A stretch of DNA of 64,000 nucleotides from DATAGF01 sp963834875. Lineage in GTDB: Bacteria; Actinomycetota; Thermoleophilia; Miltoncostaeales; Miltoncostaeaceae. The notes beneath the pieces were generated by a model. It saw only the letters and a program-made list of their open reading frames with translations, had not been told where the DNA came from and did not search any database. The translations under genes and the position numbers were made by a program. Shown piece after piece: positions 17,159-26,419 of this stretch. How positions within the stretch are numbered: the first letter of the stretch is position 1; each line of letters opens with the position of its first letter. Location: positions 89,607 to 153,606 of the forward strand of contig CAWIDG010000015.1 of the NCBI GenBank assembly GCA_963834875.1. The letters run 5' to 3'.

Positions 17159-17183
17159 ACCGGCCACGGCCCCGCAGGCCCCC

Positions 17184-18558
17184 GTGCCCCCGTCACGGCG
17201 GTTGTTCGGGACCGACGGGGTCCGCGGGGTGGCCAACCGCGACCTGACGCCCGAGCTCGCCCTCGCGATCGGGCGGGCCCTCGGCGGCCGACTCCCCGCG
17301 GGGTCGCGGGTGCTGATCGGTCGCGACACCCGCCGCAGCGGCCCGATGCTCGAGGGGGCGCTGGCGGCCGGGCTGGCCGCCGCCGGCGTCAACGCCGGGC
17401 TCCTCGGGGTGCTGCCGACCCCCGCCGTCGCGGAGCTCGTGGCCGCGTCCGACGCCGCCGCGGGCGCGGTCATCAGCGCCTCCCACAACCCCTTCCCGGA
17501 CAACGGCATCAAGCTCTTCGGCCCCGACGGCTTCAAGCTGGCGGACGCCGAGGAGGCGGCGGTGGAGGCGGCGCTCGACGAGGCGGGAGCGACGGGAGAG
17601 CGGCCCGAGGGCGCGCGCCTCGGCGCGATCGCGCCGGTCGAGGAGGGCCGGGCGCGGTACGTCAGCTCGCTACTCGAGCGGCGGCCGGTCGACCTGACCG
17701 GCCTGTCGATCGTCGTCAACTGCGCCCACGGGGCGACGGCGGTGACCGCCCCAGAGGTGCTCGAGCGTCTCGGGGCCCGCGTCACGGCGATCGGCGTGGA
17801 GCCCGACGGGATCAACATCAACGACGGCTGCGGGTCCACCGACCTCGCGCTGCTGGCGTCCTCGGTGACGGTCGGCCGGCGCCGACGTCGGGCTGGCCTT
17901 CGACGGCGACGGCGACCGGGTGCTCGCGGTGGGCGGGGACGGGGTCCCGGTGGACGGCGACCAGATCCTGGCCCTGCTGGCCCTGGACCTGCGCCGGCGG
18001 GGCGACCTGGCGGGTGACGCCGTCGTGGTCACGACGATGACCAACCTGGGCTTCCGCCGGGCCATGGCCGGCGAGGGGATCGAGGTGCGCTGGACGGACG
18101 TCGGCGACCGCTACGTGCTCGAGGAGATGCGCCGGGGAGGGTACGTGCTCGGCGGAGAGCAGAGCGGCCACGTCATCAACCTGCTCCACGGGCCGTCCGG
18201 CGACGGCCTCGCCGCCGCCCTGCACCTCCTGGACGCCATCGCCGCGCGCGGGCAGACGCTGGCCGAGGCGGGGGGCGTCATGCAGCGCCTGCCGCAGCGG
18301 CTCGTCAACGTGCCCGTCGAGCGCAAGGACGACCTGCCCGGCGCCGCCGCCCTCTGGGCCGCCGTGCGCGAATGCGAGGAGGCCCTGGGCGAGGACGGGC
18401 GGGTGGTGGTGCGGGCGTCGGGCACCGAGCCGCTCGTGAGGGTCATGGTCGAGGCCCCCACCGCCGATGAATGCGACAGGTGGTGCACGACCATCGCAGA
18501 GGTCGCCGCGCGCGAACTGAACGGATGGCGGGCCTCGTCGGCCGACGCACCGGCGTAG
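17184..18558 (+). CDS. glmM: Phosphoglucosamine mutase, frameshifted
   Basis: Converts glucosamine-6-phosphate to glucosamine-1-phosphate for UDP-GlcNAc and peptidoglycan. LFGTDGVRGVAN opens the protein, the phosphoserine loop is GAVISASHNPFPDNGIKLF, the metal loop FDGDGDRV lies just after a frame change, and GGEQSGHVIN and RASGTEPLVRVMVE complete the substrate and phosphate-binding loops. Removing one C near 17878 (GTCGGC|C|GGCGCC) joins the frames into about 458 residues. The gene is normally essential, so a sequence error is by far the likeliest cause. GTG start, 25 bases after rpsI; glmS follows. Confidence 0.92.
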
Positions 18559-18584
18559 TCTCGGTCGAGGAAAGGAGGCCGGAC

Positions 18585-20426
18585 ATGTGCGGGATCATCG
18601 GTTACGTGGGCGGGCGCCCGTGCCGTGAGCTCATCCTCACCGGCCTGGAGCGCCTGGAGTACCGCGGCTACGACTCGGCCGGGTTCGCCCTGCTCGACGG
18701 GCACGAGGGCATCGCCGAGGCGGTGCGGGCCGTCGGCAACCTCGCCGAGCTGCGCGCGGCGGCGGGCGAGGGCAACGGCAACGGCGCGACCGCCGGCCTC
18801 GGCCACACGCGCTGGGCGACCCACGGCCGCGTGACCACGGCCAACGCCCACCCCCACGCCAGCGCCGACGGGTCGGTGCTCGTCGTGATGAACGGGATCA
18901 TCGAGAACTACATGGAGCTGCGCTCCGAGCTGCAGAACGCCGGCGTGGTCTTCGCCTCCGAGACCGACACCGAGGTCGTCCCGCAGCTCATCATGCGCGC
19001 CTACGACGGCGACCTGGCCGCGGCCGTGCGCGCCGTGCTGCCGCGCCTGGGCGGCCACTTCGCGTTCGTCGCGGCGCACGTCGCCGAGCCCGGGACCCTC
19101 GTGGCGGCCCGCCGCGAGTGCCCGCTCGTCATCGGCGTCGGCGAGGGCGAGCGCTTCGTCGCCTCGGCCATCCCGGCCTTCCTGCGCGAGACCCGCGACG
19201 TGGTGCTGATCGAGGACGACGAGGTGGTGGCGCTGGACGCCGGCGACCACGCGATCTGGCGCGGCGACGAGCGCCAGCCCGCGCGTGCGCCCAGCCGGGT
19301 CGACTGGGACGAGGACGCCGCCGAGAAGGGCGGCTACGAGTCGTTCATGCTCAAGGAGATCCACGAGCAGCCGTCGGCGCTCTGGGACACGATCGGCGAC
19401 CGCCTGCGGCCGGACGGGGCGGTGGAGCTCGAGGGGCTGGGCCTGGACGACGCGGCGCTGGCGCGGGTCGAGCGGATCCACGTGGTCGCCTGCGGCACCT
19501 CCTACCACGCCGGGCTGGTCGGCCGGTACCTGATCGAGGACTGGGCGCGGGTGCCCGTGCACGTCGAGGTCGCCTCCGAGTACCGGTACCGCACGTGCCT
19601 GGCCGGCCCGGGAGACCTCGTCCTCGGGATCACCCAGAGCGGCGAGACCGCCGACACGCTCGCCGCCATGCGGGTCGCGCGCGAGCGCGGGGCGCACGTC
19701 GTGGCCGTCACGAACATCATGGGCTCCCAGGCGACGCGGGACGCCGACGGCGTCCTCTACACGCGGGCGGGGCTCGAGATCGGCGTCGCCGCGACCAAGA
19801 CGCACACGGCGCAGGTCATGGCGCTGTCGCTGCTGGCGGTGAAGCTCGGGCGCCTCAAGTGGGCGCTGACGGCCGCCGGGGCGCTCGACCTCGCCGACGA
19901 GCTGCGCCGCATCCCCGACGCGCTCGAGGCCTACCTGTCATCGCCCGCCCCGGAGCGGGTGATGGAGGCCGCCGCCCGTTACGCCGAGCGGCCCTTCTTC
20001 CTCTACCTCGGCCGCCACGTCGGGGTGCCGGTCTGCTTCGAGGGCGCGCTGAAGCTGAAGGAGATCAGCTACATCCCCACCGAGGCCTATCCGGCCGGGG
20101 AGATGAAGCACGGCCCGATCGCCCTGCTCGAGGAGGGCTCGCCGGTCGTCGTGGTCGCCACGGACGGCCACGTCTTCGACAAGGTCGTCTCGAACATCCA
20201 GGAGGTCCGCGCGCGCGGCGCCCGCGTGATCGCCGTGGCCACCGAGGGCAACGAGGAGATCGAGCGCCACGCCGACGACGTGCTGTGGGCGCCGCGCACG
20301 CCGGCGCTGCTGTCGCCGATCGCCGCCGTCGTGCCGCTGCAGCTCTTCGCCTACGGGATCGCCCGCGCCAAGGGCCTGAACGTCGACCAGCCGCGGAACC
20401 TCGCCAAGACCGTCACCGTCGAGTAG
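18585..20426 (+). CDS. glmS: Glutamine-fructose-6-phosphate aminotransferase (isomerizing)
   Basis: 613 residues; makes glucosamine-6-phosphate, the entry to amino-sugar synthesis. The N-terminal nucleophile Cys2 in MCGIIGYVG and HTRWATHG belong to the glutaminase domain; two SIS domains follow (ACGTSYHAGL, ITQSGETADTLAA, then SYIPTEAYPAGEMKHGPIAL), and the C-terminus DQPRNLAKTVTVE is family-typical. A strong AAAGGAGG ribosome binding site at 18571-18578 fixes the ATG. Lies directly after glmM, whose product uses its own. Confidence 0.97.
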   Translation: MCGIIGYVGGRPCRELILTGLERLEYRGYDSAGFALLDGHEGIAEAVRAVGNLAELRAAAGEGNGNGATAGLGHTRWATHGRVTTANAHPHASADGSVLVVMNGIIENYMELRSELQNAGVVFASETDTEVVPQLIMRAYDGDLAAAVRAVLPRLGGHFAFVAAHVAEPGTLVAARRECPLVIGVGEGERFVASAIPAFLRETRDVVLIEDDEVVALDAGDHAIWRGDERQPARAPSRVDWDEDAAEKGGYESFMLKEIHEQPSALWDTIGDRLRPDGAVELEGLGLDDAALARVERIHVVACGTSYHAGLVGRYLIEDWARVPVHVEVASEYRYRTCLAGPGDLVLGITQSGETADTLAAMRVARERGAHVVAVTNIMGSQATRDADGVLYTRAGLEIGVAATKTHTAQVMALSLLAVKLGRLKWALTAAGALDLADELRRIPDALEAYLSSPAPERVMEAAARYAERPFFLYLGRHVGVPVCFEGALKLKEISYIPTEAYPAGEMKHGPIALLEEGSPVVVVATDGHVFDKVVSNIQEVRARGARVIAVATEGNEEIERHADDVLWAPRTPALLSPIAAVVPLQLFAYGIARAKGLNVDQPRNLAKTVTVE

Positions 20427-20506
20427 AGGCTTGGCCGGGGACGCTGAACGGGTTCTGGCGGGTGTCGGCCCGGCCGACGGAATCATCGCGGATCCGGTGT
20501 CATCGG

Positions 20507-20525
20507 TCGCATAGGTCATATGCGA
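20507..20525. repeat. Short perfect inverted repeat downstream of glmS
   Basis: TCGCATA-ggtca-TATGCGA: 7-bp stem, 5-base loop, in the roughly 200-bp gap between glmS and acpS. Not followed by a T-run, so an intrinsic terminator is possible but unproven. Nothing else is recognisable in this gap. Confidence 0.4.
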
Positions 20526-20634
20526 GCTCCCTGCTTCTGCGGATGCGGAGCCCGGCCCTCGTCAGCCGGCGACAGGGCGGCTTTCCTCGCGGATTTTCGC
20601 GGCCAGAACGCCACCCACCCCGGCCGGGCCACTA

Positions 20635-21019
20635 GTGGCGATCGCCGGCGTCGGCGTGACGTCGTCGAGATCGACCGCTTCGCGGCGGCCCTCGAGCGGC
20701 GGCCGCGCCTCGCCGAGCGCTGCTTCACGCCCGCCGAGGCCGCGTACTGCCGGTCCCGGCGCTTCCCGCCCCAGCACTTCGCGGCGCGCTTCGCCGCCAA
20801 GGAGGCCGTCGGGAAGGCCCTCGGCATCGGCATGACGCGCTGGCGGGAGGTCGAGGTCATCCGAGGGCGGGGCGCGCCCACGATCGCGCTCCACGGCCGC
20901 TACGCGGCCCGGGCGGAGCAGCTCGGCGTCGACCGGGTCCACGTCTCGCTCACCCACGGGCGCGACTCGGCGGTGGCGTTCGCCGTCGCCGAGTCGCTCT
21001 CGAGCGCTCGGGCGCCTAA
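20635..21019 (+). CDS. acpS: Holo-[acyl-carrier-protein] synthase, frameshifted
   Basis: Transfers phosphopantetheine from CoA to ACP. From GTG 20635 the frame reads MAIAGVGV; adding one G near 20659 restores the universal GVDVVEIDRF (catalytic/metal Asp). Then come CFTPAEAAYC, the HFAARFAAKEAVGKAL motif with its metal-binding Glu, and VHVSLTHGRDSAVAFAVAE. A second shift near 20998 would lead to LERSGA and TAA 21017-21019, a normal ending; without it the frame runs on to 21182 through low-complexity sequence. The position between glmS and the NAD(P)HX-repair gene is typical for Actinomycetota. Confidence 0.82.
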
Positions 21020-21388
21020 GACCTCAGCCAGAGCAAGGCGGCGGCGTAGGCGACGCCGCCCACGGCCAGGATCCAGATGTAGGCGGCCGGGTCGTCGCCC
21101 TGGATCAGCTCGACCAGGAGCGCGCCCGTCAGCGCGGTCACCAGCACCGTCCCGGCGAACGCCATCGCACGCTGGTCGATGAGCGCCTCCCGCTCGTCGG
21201 CGCCCTCGCCCCGCGCCTGCCGCGACGGCCTCGAAGCGCCCGCCGAAGGCCAGGATGGCTCCGAGGCCCCCCAGCACCGCGAACCAGATCAGGCCGGCAG
21301 GCCAGTTGCCGTCCGCGGCCTCGGCGGCGAGCAGGATCGCGCCGATCCCGACGAGGCTCAGGGGGACCGCCCAGGACCGGCCGCTCAT
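21016..21388 (-). CDS. DUF2178-like membrane protein, frameshifted
   Basis: Four predicted membrane helices in two pairs (SWAVPLSLVGIGAILLAAEA, LIWFAVLGGLGAILAFGG; then MAFAGTVLVTALTGALLVEL and AYIWILAVGGVAYAAALLWL) joined by an acidic stretch EGADEREALIDQRA. The frame changes near 21205; one base restores about 125 residues ending LWLRS at TAG 21018-21016. Proteins of this kind commonly sit next to a small XRE repressor, as here; their job is unknown. ATG 21388 is 4 bases after the regulator's stop; another ATG 24 bases upstream lies inside that gene. Confidence 0.68.
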
Positions 21389-21392
21389 CCGG

Positions 21393-21593
21393 TCACCGAT
21401 CCTCTCGATCATCGAACATCTCCTCCACTGTGGTGCCGAAGTAGCGCGCCAGGGCAAGGGCCAGGGGGAGGGAGGGGGTGTAGCGCTCGGTCTCGATCGC
21501 GTTGATCGTCTGGCGCGACACGCCCATCGCCTCTCCCAGCTCGCCCTGCGTGAGCCCGCTGTCGCCGCGCAAGCGGCGCACGGCGTTTCTCAT
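21393..21593 (-). CDS. Small XRE-family transcriptional regulator
   Basis: 66 residues, essentially only a helix-turn-helix: RLRGDSGLTQGELGEAMGVSRQTINAIETERYTPSLPLALALARYFGTTVEEMF. This is the short YgzD/Cro-like group that is usually paired with a membrane protein. The ATG lies 6 bases after a -10 box and beside two palindromes that likely bind this protein, so autorepression is expected. The downstream membrane-protein gene is in the same operon. Confidence 0.9.
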   Translation of the reverse strand: MRNAVRRLRGDSGLTQGELGEAMGVSRQTINAIETERYTPSLPLALALARYFGTTVEEMFDDREDR

Positions 21594-21596
21594 GGA

Positions 21597-21641
21597 GTCA
21601 AGTTAGCTTGACACCGTGGACGTGTCAAGCACGCTTGACAC
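21597..21641 (-). promoter_or_regulatory. Promoter with two palindromic operators for the XRE regulator
   Basis: Minus-strand TTGACA (21628-21623), 17-base spacer, TAACTT (21605-21600), 6 bases from the ATG. Two palindromes overlap it: GTCAAG-TTAG-CTTGAC (21597-21612) over the -10 and GTGTCAAG-CACG-CTTGACAC (21622-21641) over the -35. They share the core TCAAGnnnnCTTGA and are centred 27 bases apart. Confidence 0.8.
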
Positions 21642-21685
21642 GGAGCCCCGGTCGCGCTCGCCGGGTCTGCGAGGATGGGACGCCC

Positions 21686-23224
21686 GTGCCGACCGCCCGA
21701 TCCTCGACCCCCGCGCCGCTCCCCGGGTGCACGCCGCTCTTCGACGCCGCCGGCCTGCGCGAGGCCGACCGGCGGGCGGCCGAGGAGCACGGCATGCCCT
21801 CGATCCTGCTCATGGAGCGCGCCGGGCTCGCGACCGCCGAGGCCGTGCTCGCCGAGTTCCCGGGCGCCGGCGCCGCGCGCATCGTCGTCGGGCCGGGCAA
21901 CAACGGCGGCGACGGGATGGTCGTCGCCCGCCACCTGGCCGAGGCGGGTTGGGACGTGGAGGTGATGGCCCCCGCGGGGCCGCCGGCGACGCCCGACGCC
22001 GCGTCCATGGCGGCGATCGCCGCCAGCATCGGCATCGAGGTCGCGCCGTTCCGCGCCGGCCCGGCCGGCGGGCGCGTCGTCGTCGACGCCCTGCTGGGCA
22101 CGGGCGCGCAGGGCGCGCCGCGCGGGGAGGCCGCGGCGGCGGTGGAGTGGATGGCCGGCTCCGGCGCGCCGGTGGTGGCGGTCGACGTGCCCTCCGGGGT
22201 CGAGGCCGACAGCGGGCGCGTGCCCGGCGCCGCGGTGCGGGCCGCCCTCACGTGCACCTACCACGGCGACCTGGTGGGCCTGCGCGTGCAGCCGGGCGCC
22301 GCCCACGCCGGGCGGGTGGTCGTCGCGGACATCGGGATCCCGTCCGCCGTGGCGGTCCCGGCGGCCGCCTGGCTGATCGGCGACGGCGCGGTCGCGGCGA
22401 TCCCCCCGAAGGCGGCCGCGGGCGACAAGTACGCCGCCGGGGCCGTGCTCGTGGTCGCGGGGTCGCCCGGTCTGACGGGCGCGGCGAGCCTGGCGTCGCG
22501 CTCGGCGCTCCGCGCCGGGGCCGGGCTGGTCGTGGTCGCGACGCCGGCGACCGTCCAGCCGGCGGTCGCCGCCCACCTGGTCGAGGTCATGACGGCTCCG
22601 ATCCCCGATGACGACGGCCACCTCACCCCGGCCTCGGTCAACGCGGTGGCCGAGCAGGCGCGCCGCGTCTCGGCGCTCGCCGTCGGGCCGGGCCTGGGCC
22701 GCGCCGAGGCCACCACCGCAGCCGTCGCCGGCATCCTGCGCCGGGTGGAGCTGCCCGCGGTCGTCAACGCCGACGGGCTCTGGCACCTGCACGACGAGCC
22801 CGAGACGGCCGGCGCCCGCGCCGCCGCGACGGTCCTCACCCCGCACGCCGGCGAGGCCGCCCGCCTGCTCGGCCGCTCGCGAGAGGAGGTCGAGGCCGGG
22901 CGCCTCGAGGCCGCGCTCGACCTGGCGGAGCGCTCGCGCGCGATCGCCGTGCTCAAGGGCGCCGGCACGATCGTCGCCGCGCCCGACGGCCGCGTGGCGG
23001 TGAACGCCGGCGGCAGCCCGGCCCTGGCGACCGCCGGCACCGGGGACGTGCTCACCGGCGCCATCGCCGCCTTCCTGGCCAAGGGGATCGAGCCCTTCGC
23101 CGCGGCGGCGGTGGCGGTCGCCGCCCACGCGCGGGCGGGCGAGCTCGCCGGCCGCGGCGACGGCACGATCGCGTCCGACGTCCTGGAGGCCCTGCCGGAG
23201 GCGGTCCGGCCCCCCGCCGGGTGA
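21686..23224 (+). CDS. nnrD: Bifunctional NAD(P)H-hydrate epimerase/ADP-dependent dehydratase
   Basis: Repairs hydrated NAD(P)H. The N-terminal YjeF domain (about residues 15-215) has GPGNNGGDGMVVARHL and VDALLGTG; the C-terminal ribokinase-like domain has GDKYAAGAVLVVAGSPGLTGAA, ALAVGPGLG, LTPHAGEAARLLG and the catalytic-site ATAGTGDVLTGAIAAFLAKG. Length is about 512 residues, normal for the fusion. GTG 21686 is chosen because the upstream part of the open frame overlaps the divergent operators and is not conserved-looking. The stop overlaps alr (GTGA). Confidence 0.93.
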   Translation: MPTARSSTPAPLPGCTPLFDAAGLREADRRAAEEHGMPSILLMERAGLATAEAVLAEFPGAGAARIVVGPGNNGGDGMVVARHLAEAGWDVEVMAPAGPPATPDAASMAAIAASIGIEVAPFRAGPAGGRVVVDALLGTGAQGAPRGEAAAAVEWMAGSGAPVVAVDVPSGVEADSGRVPGAAVRAALTCTYHGDLVGLRVQPGAAHAGRVVVADIGIPSAVAVPAAAWLIGDGAVAAIPPKAAAGDKYAAGAVLVVAGSPGLTGAASLASRSALRAGAGLVVVATPATVQPAVAAHLVEVMTAPIPDDDGHLTPASVNAVAEQARRVSALAVGPGLGRAEATTAAVAGILRRVELPAVVNADGLWHLHDEPETAGARAAATVLTPHAGEAARLLGRSREEVEAGRLEAALDLAERSRAIAVLKGAGTIVAAPDGRVAVNAGGSPALATAGTGDVLTGAIAAFLAKGIEPFAAAAVAVAAHARAGELAGRGDGTIASDVLEALPEAVRPPAG

Positions 23225-24339
23225 GCGTCGCCCGCGCGTCCGCGCGCGTGGATCTCGGGGCGATCCGCCACAACGCCGCTGTCCTGGCGCGGGCGGCCGG
23301 CCCCGCGCGCCTGATGGCGGTGGTGAAGGCCGACGGCTATGGCCACGGGGCCGTCGCGGTCGCGCGAGCGGCGCTCGAGGGCGGCGCGTCGTCGCTGGCC
23401 GTCGCCGCCTCCGCCGAGGCGGCGGAGCTGCGCGCGGCCGGCCTGGAGGCGCCGATCCTCCTGATGGGCCCGCTCGCGGGGGACGAGTGGGACGCCGCCG
23501 CCGAGGCCCGGGCCGAGGTGGTCGTCTGGACGCCGGGATCGGTCCAGCGTGCGGAAGTGGCGTTCGCCAGGCGCGGCTCGCGGGCCCGGGTCCACCTGAA
23601 GCTCGACACGGGGATGGGCCGCCTGGGCGCGCGGCTGGAGGGCGTCGCCGCGCTCGCCGAGTCGGCCGCGGCGGCCGACGTGGACGTGGTCGGCCTCATG
23701 ACCCACTTCGCGACCGCCGACGAGGTCGCGGGCGAGAACGCGGCCTTCATGGCCGAGCAGCTGGTGCGCTTCCGGGCGGCGGCCGCCGAGCTGCGGCCGC
23801 GCTTTCCCGGCGCGGCGCTGCACGCGGCCAACTCGGCCGCGGTCCTGCGCGACCCGGAGTCCGCCTTCGACATGGTGCGCTGCGGCATCGCCCTCTACGG
23901 CTGCTCCCCCTTCGGCGGCGATCCGGCCGACCACGACCTGCGGCCCGCCATGTCGCTCGTCTCCCACCTGGCGTCGATCCGCACGGTGCGGTCGCGCGAG
24001 AGCGTGGGCTACGGGCGCCTCTGGCGGGCGCTGCGCGGCACCCGGGTCGGGGTCGTGCCCGTGGGCTACGCCGACGGCTACGCGCGATCGCTGTCGGGGC
24101 GCGCCGACGTCCTGGTGCGGGGGCGGCGGGTGCGGGTGATCGGCGCCGTGTCCATGGACCAGATCACCGTCGATCTCGGTCCGGGGGCGCAGGAGACGGT
24201 CGGCGACGAGGTCGTCCTGCTCGGGGCCCAGGGCGCCGAGCGGGTCTCGGCGGAGGAGCTGGCCGCCGCCCGCGGCTCGATCAACTACGAGGTGACCTGC
24301 GTGGTCGGCGGCCGCATCCCGCGGGTCTACGTGGGGTGA
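23221..24339 (+). CDS. alr: Alanine racemase
   Basis: 372 residues; PLP enzyme that makes D-Ala for peptidoglycan. The PLP lysine K36 is in LMAVVKADGYGHGA; KLDTGMGRLG, VGLMTHFATAD and the second-subunit catalytic region (SVGYGRLW ... VGYADGYARSLS and SMDQITVDLG) follow in family order. GTG start overlaps the nnrD stop, and the stop overlaps the next gene, so nnrD-alr-cca is one coupled unit. Confidence 0.95.
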   Translation: MSVARASARVDLGAIRHNAAVLARAAGPARLMAVVKADGYGHGAVAVARAALEGGASSLAVAASAEAAELRAAGLEAPILLMGPLAGDEWDAAAEARAEVVVWTPGSVQRAEVAFARRGSRARVHLKLDTGMGRLGARLEGVAALAESAAAADVDVVGLMTHFATADEVAGENAAFMAEQLVRFRAAAAELRPRFPGAALHAANSAAVLRDPESAFDMVRCGIALYGCSPFGGDPADHDLRPAMSLVSHLASIRTVRSRESVGYGRLWRALRGTRVGVVPVGYADGYARSLSGRADVLVRGRRVRVIGAVSMDQITVDLGPGAQETVGDEVVLLGAQGAERVSAEELAAARGSINYEVTCVVGGRIPRVYVG

Positions 24340-25778
24340 GCGCCTCGCCGCCGCCGCCGCGCGAAGGGGCGCTGCCCGCGCTCGTCGCGCCGCTGGCGCC
24401 GCTCGTCCCGCTGGAGGCGGGGGCGTGGGCCGTCGGGGGAGGGGTCCGCGACGCGCTGCTGGGGCGGCCGTTCGCCGATCTCGATGTCGCGGTGGAGGGC
24501 GATGCCGCCGCGGCCGCCTCCGCGCTCGCCCGCGCCGCCGGCGCGACCCGCTTCCGCCTGTCCCGCGCGTTCGGCGCTTGGCGCGTCCAGGGCGGCCGGC
24601 TTCCCTTCGCCGTCAACCTGACGCCGCTGCAGGGCGGCACGCTGGAGGAGGACCTCGGGCGCCGCGACCTGACCGTGAACGCCCTGGCGGTGCCGGCGGC
24701 GGGCGAGGCGAGCCTCATCGACCTCCACGGCGGCCTCGACGACCTGCGGGGCGCGCGCCTCCGGCTCGTGCGGCCGAGCGCCCTCTCGGACGACACGGTG
24801 CGCCTGCTGCGGCTGGCCCGCCTCGCCGAGGAGCTCGGGTTCGCGATCGACGCCGGCGCCGTCGCCGGGGCGCGCGAGGCGGCGCCGCGGCTGTGGGACG
24901 CGCCCGGCGAGCGGCTCGCCGACGAGCTCGCGCGGATACTGCGGCTGCGCCATCCCGACCGGGCGTTCCGCCGGCTCGACGAGCTCGCGGCGCTCGGGGC
25001 GCTGGCGCCGGAGCTCGAGGAGTCGCGCGGGCTGGAGCAGAGCCCCTACCACCACGAGGACGTCCTCGGGCACACGCTCGAGGTCGTCGAGCACACCGCC
25101 GACCTGGTCGCCGACCCGGAGCGGGTCTTCCGCTCGCGCGCGGGCCGCGTGCGCGAGGTGCTCGACACCCCGCTCGCCGACGACCTCACCCGAGGGCAGG
25201 CGCTGGGCCTGCCCGCCCTGCTCCACGACATGGCCAAGCCGGCCACGCGCGCCGTCACGGCGGAGGGCCGCGTGACGTTCATCGGTCACGACCGCCTCGG
25301 CGCCGAGATGGCCGACGGCCTGATGCGGCGGCTGCGGACCTCGACGAGGCTCCGAGAGTTCGTCGTCCGTTGCACGCTCATGCATCTTCCCCTGGGGTTC
25401 ATGGTGCACCGCACCCCCCTGTCGCTGCGGCAGATCGACCGCTACCTGCGCGCCACCGCGCCATGGGAGGTCGAGATCATCGTGCTGTCGGTCGCCGACC
25501 GCCTGGCGACGCGGGGCCCGCGCACCTCGGAGTCGGCGGTCCGCCGCCATCTCGCGCTCGCGCGGGAGGTGATGGACGTCCACTTCGACCTCGTCGACCG
25601 CGGCCCGGTCCAGCCGCTGCTGGCCGGCGACGAGGCGGCCGCCGACCTCGGCCGCCCGCCCGGGCCGTGGCTCGCCGAGCTCCTCGAGCAGCTGCGCGAG
25701 GAGCAGGTCGTCGGCGCCGTCCGCACCAGGGAGCAGGCGCTGCGGTTCGCGCGCACCTGGAGCGAGGGCCACACCTGA
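24336..25778 (+). CDS. CCA tRNA nucleotidyltransferase/poly(A) polymerase family with HD domain
   Basis: 480 residues. The class II nucleotidyltransferase head has GGGVRDALLGRPFADLDVAVEG (catalytic Asp residues), then RRDLTVNALAV and the RLLRLARLAEELGF neck/body helices. A C-terminal HD domain is visible (SPYHHEDVLGHTLEVVEHT ... LLHDMAKPAT). It should add or repair the CCA end of tRNAs; in agreement, the tRNA-Gly gene in this window has no encoded CCA. GTG start overlaps alr. Confidence 0.88.
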   Translation: MSASPPPPREGALPALVAPLAPLVPLEAGAWAVGGGVRDALLGRPFADLDVAVEGDAAAAASALARAAGATRFRLSRAFGAWRVQGGRLPFAVNLTPLQGGTLEEDLGRRDLTVNALAVPAAGEASLIDLHGGLDDLRGARLRLVRPSALSDDTVRLLRLARLAEELGFAIDAGAVAGAREAAPRLWDAPGERLADELARILRLRHPDRAFRRLDELAALGALAPELEESRGLEQSPYHHEDVLGHTLEVVEHTADLVADPERVFRSRAGRVREVLDTPLADDLTRGQALGLPALLHDMAKPATRAVTAEGRVTFIGHDRLGAEMADGLMRRLRTSTRLREFVVRCTLMHLPLGFMVHRTPLSLRQIDRYLRATAPWEVEIIVLSVADRLATRGPRTSESAVRRHLALAREVMDVHFDLVDRGPVQPLLAGDEAAADLGRPPGPWLAELLEQLREEQVVGAVRTREQALRFARTWSEGHT

Positions 25779-25846
25779 GGGAGCCGGGCCGCTCCGCCGG
25801 CAGGAACCGGCGGTCGCGGTTGTGAGAAAACCGCAAGCGAGCCTTG

Positions 25847-25861
25847 TGACACCGCGTGTCA
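25847..25861. promoter_or_regulatory. Palindromic operator-like site upstream of the CAP gene
   Basis: TGACAC-CGC-GTGTCA, a perfect 6-3-6 inverted repeat about 65 bases before the CAP-domain gene. It follows TTGTGA (25844-25849), which could be a -35 with CTAGGG 17 bases on. A repressor or activator site is inferred. Confidence 0.45.
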
Positions 25862-25927
25862 GCCCACTAGGGTCCGGCGCAGCCGGCCAGGACGAACCGG
25901 TGCCCTCAGACCCCCGGGAGGACACGC

Positions 25928-26392
25928 ATGCGCTCGGTCGCCCGCCGAGCTGGAATCGTCTCCGGCCTTGCCGCGCTCGCGCTCGCCGGCGCCGCCGGCG
26001 AGGCCGCGGCGGCCCCGGCCTGTCCGCCGTCACCGGAGCCGACGAGCGAGGCGGCGCTGACGACGATGATCAACCAGACGCGGGCGGCGCAGGGGGTGGC
26101 GAAGGTGAAGAAGGACCGGGTCCTGAGACGGGCCGGTCGCAGGAAGAGCATGGCGATGGCGAGGGGCGCGGCCTTCGCCCACTCGAGCGGCAAGCTGCCC
26201 TGGGCCGAGGGCCGCGCGGCCGGGCAGAACATCGCGATGGCGCCCTCGGCGGCGGCGGCCTTCCATGCGATGCTCGCCAGCCCCGGCCACCGCCAGAACC
26301 TGCTCTCGCGCGCCTGGCGCTTCACGGGCGTGGGCGCGGCCGCGCGCTGCGACGGGATGGTCTTCTTCACCATCAACCTGATGGCCCCCTAG
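25928..26392 (+). CDS. Secreted CAP/SCP-domain protein
   Basis: 154 residues with a signal peptide (SGLAALALAGAAGEAAA) and a bacterial CAP fold: LTTMINQTRAAQGV, FAHSSGKLPW, GQNIAMAP, AFHAMLASPGHRQNLLSRAWRFTGVGAA. The His of AFAHSS and the SPGHRxNLL motif are family landmarks. Function of bacterial CAP proteins is mostly unknown. A GGGAGG ribosome binding site precedes the ATG. Confidence 0.85.
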   Translation: MRSVARRAGIVSGLAALALAGAAGEAAAAPACPPSPEPTSEAALTTMINQTRAAQGVAKVKKDRVLRRAGRRKSMAMARGAAFAHSSGKLPWAEGRAAGQNIAMAPSAAAAFHAMLASPGHRQNLLSRAWRFTGVGAAARCDGMVFFTINLMAP

Positions 26393-26419
26393 GAGCGGCC
26401 CGACGGCTACGCTGGACCC

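Noticed and set aside
23487..24335. N-terminal extension of the CCA enzyme frame inside alr
   Set aside because: Low-complexity reading in a different frame of alr; the GTGA overlap at 24336 is a clear start.
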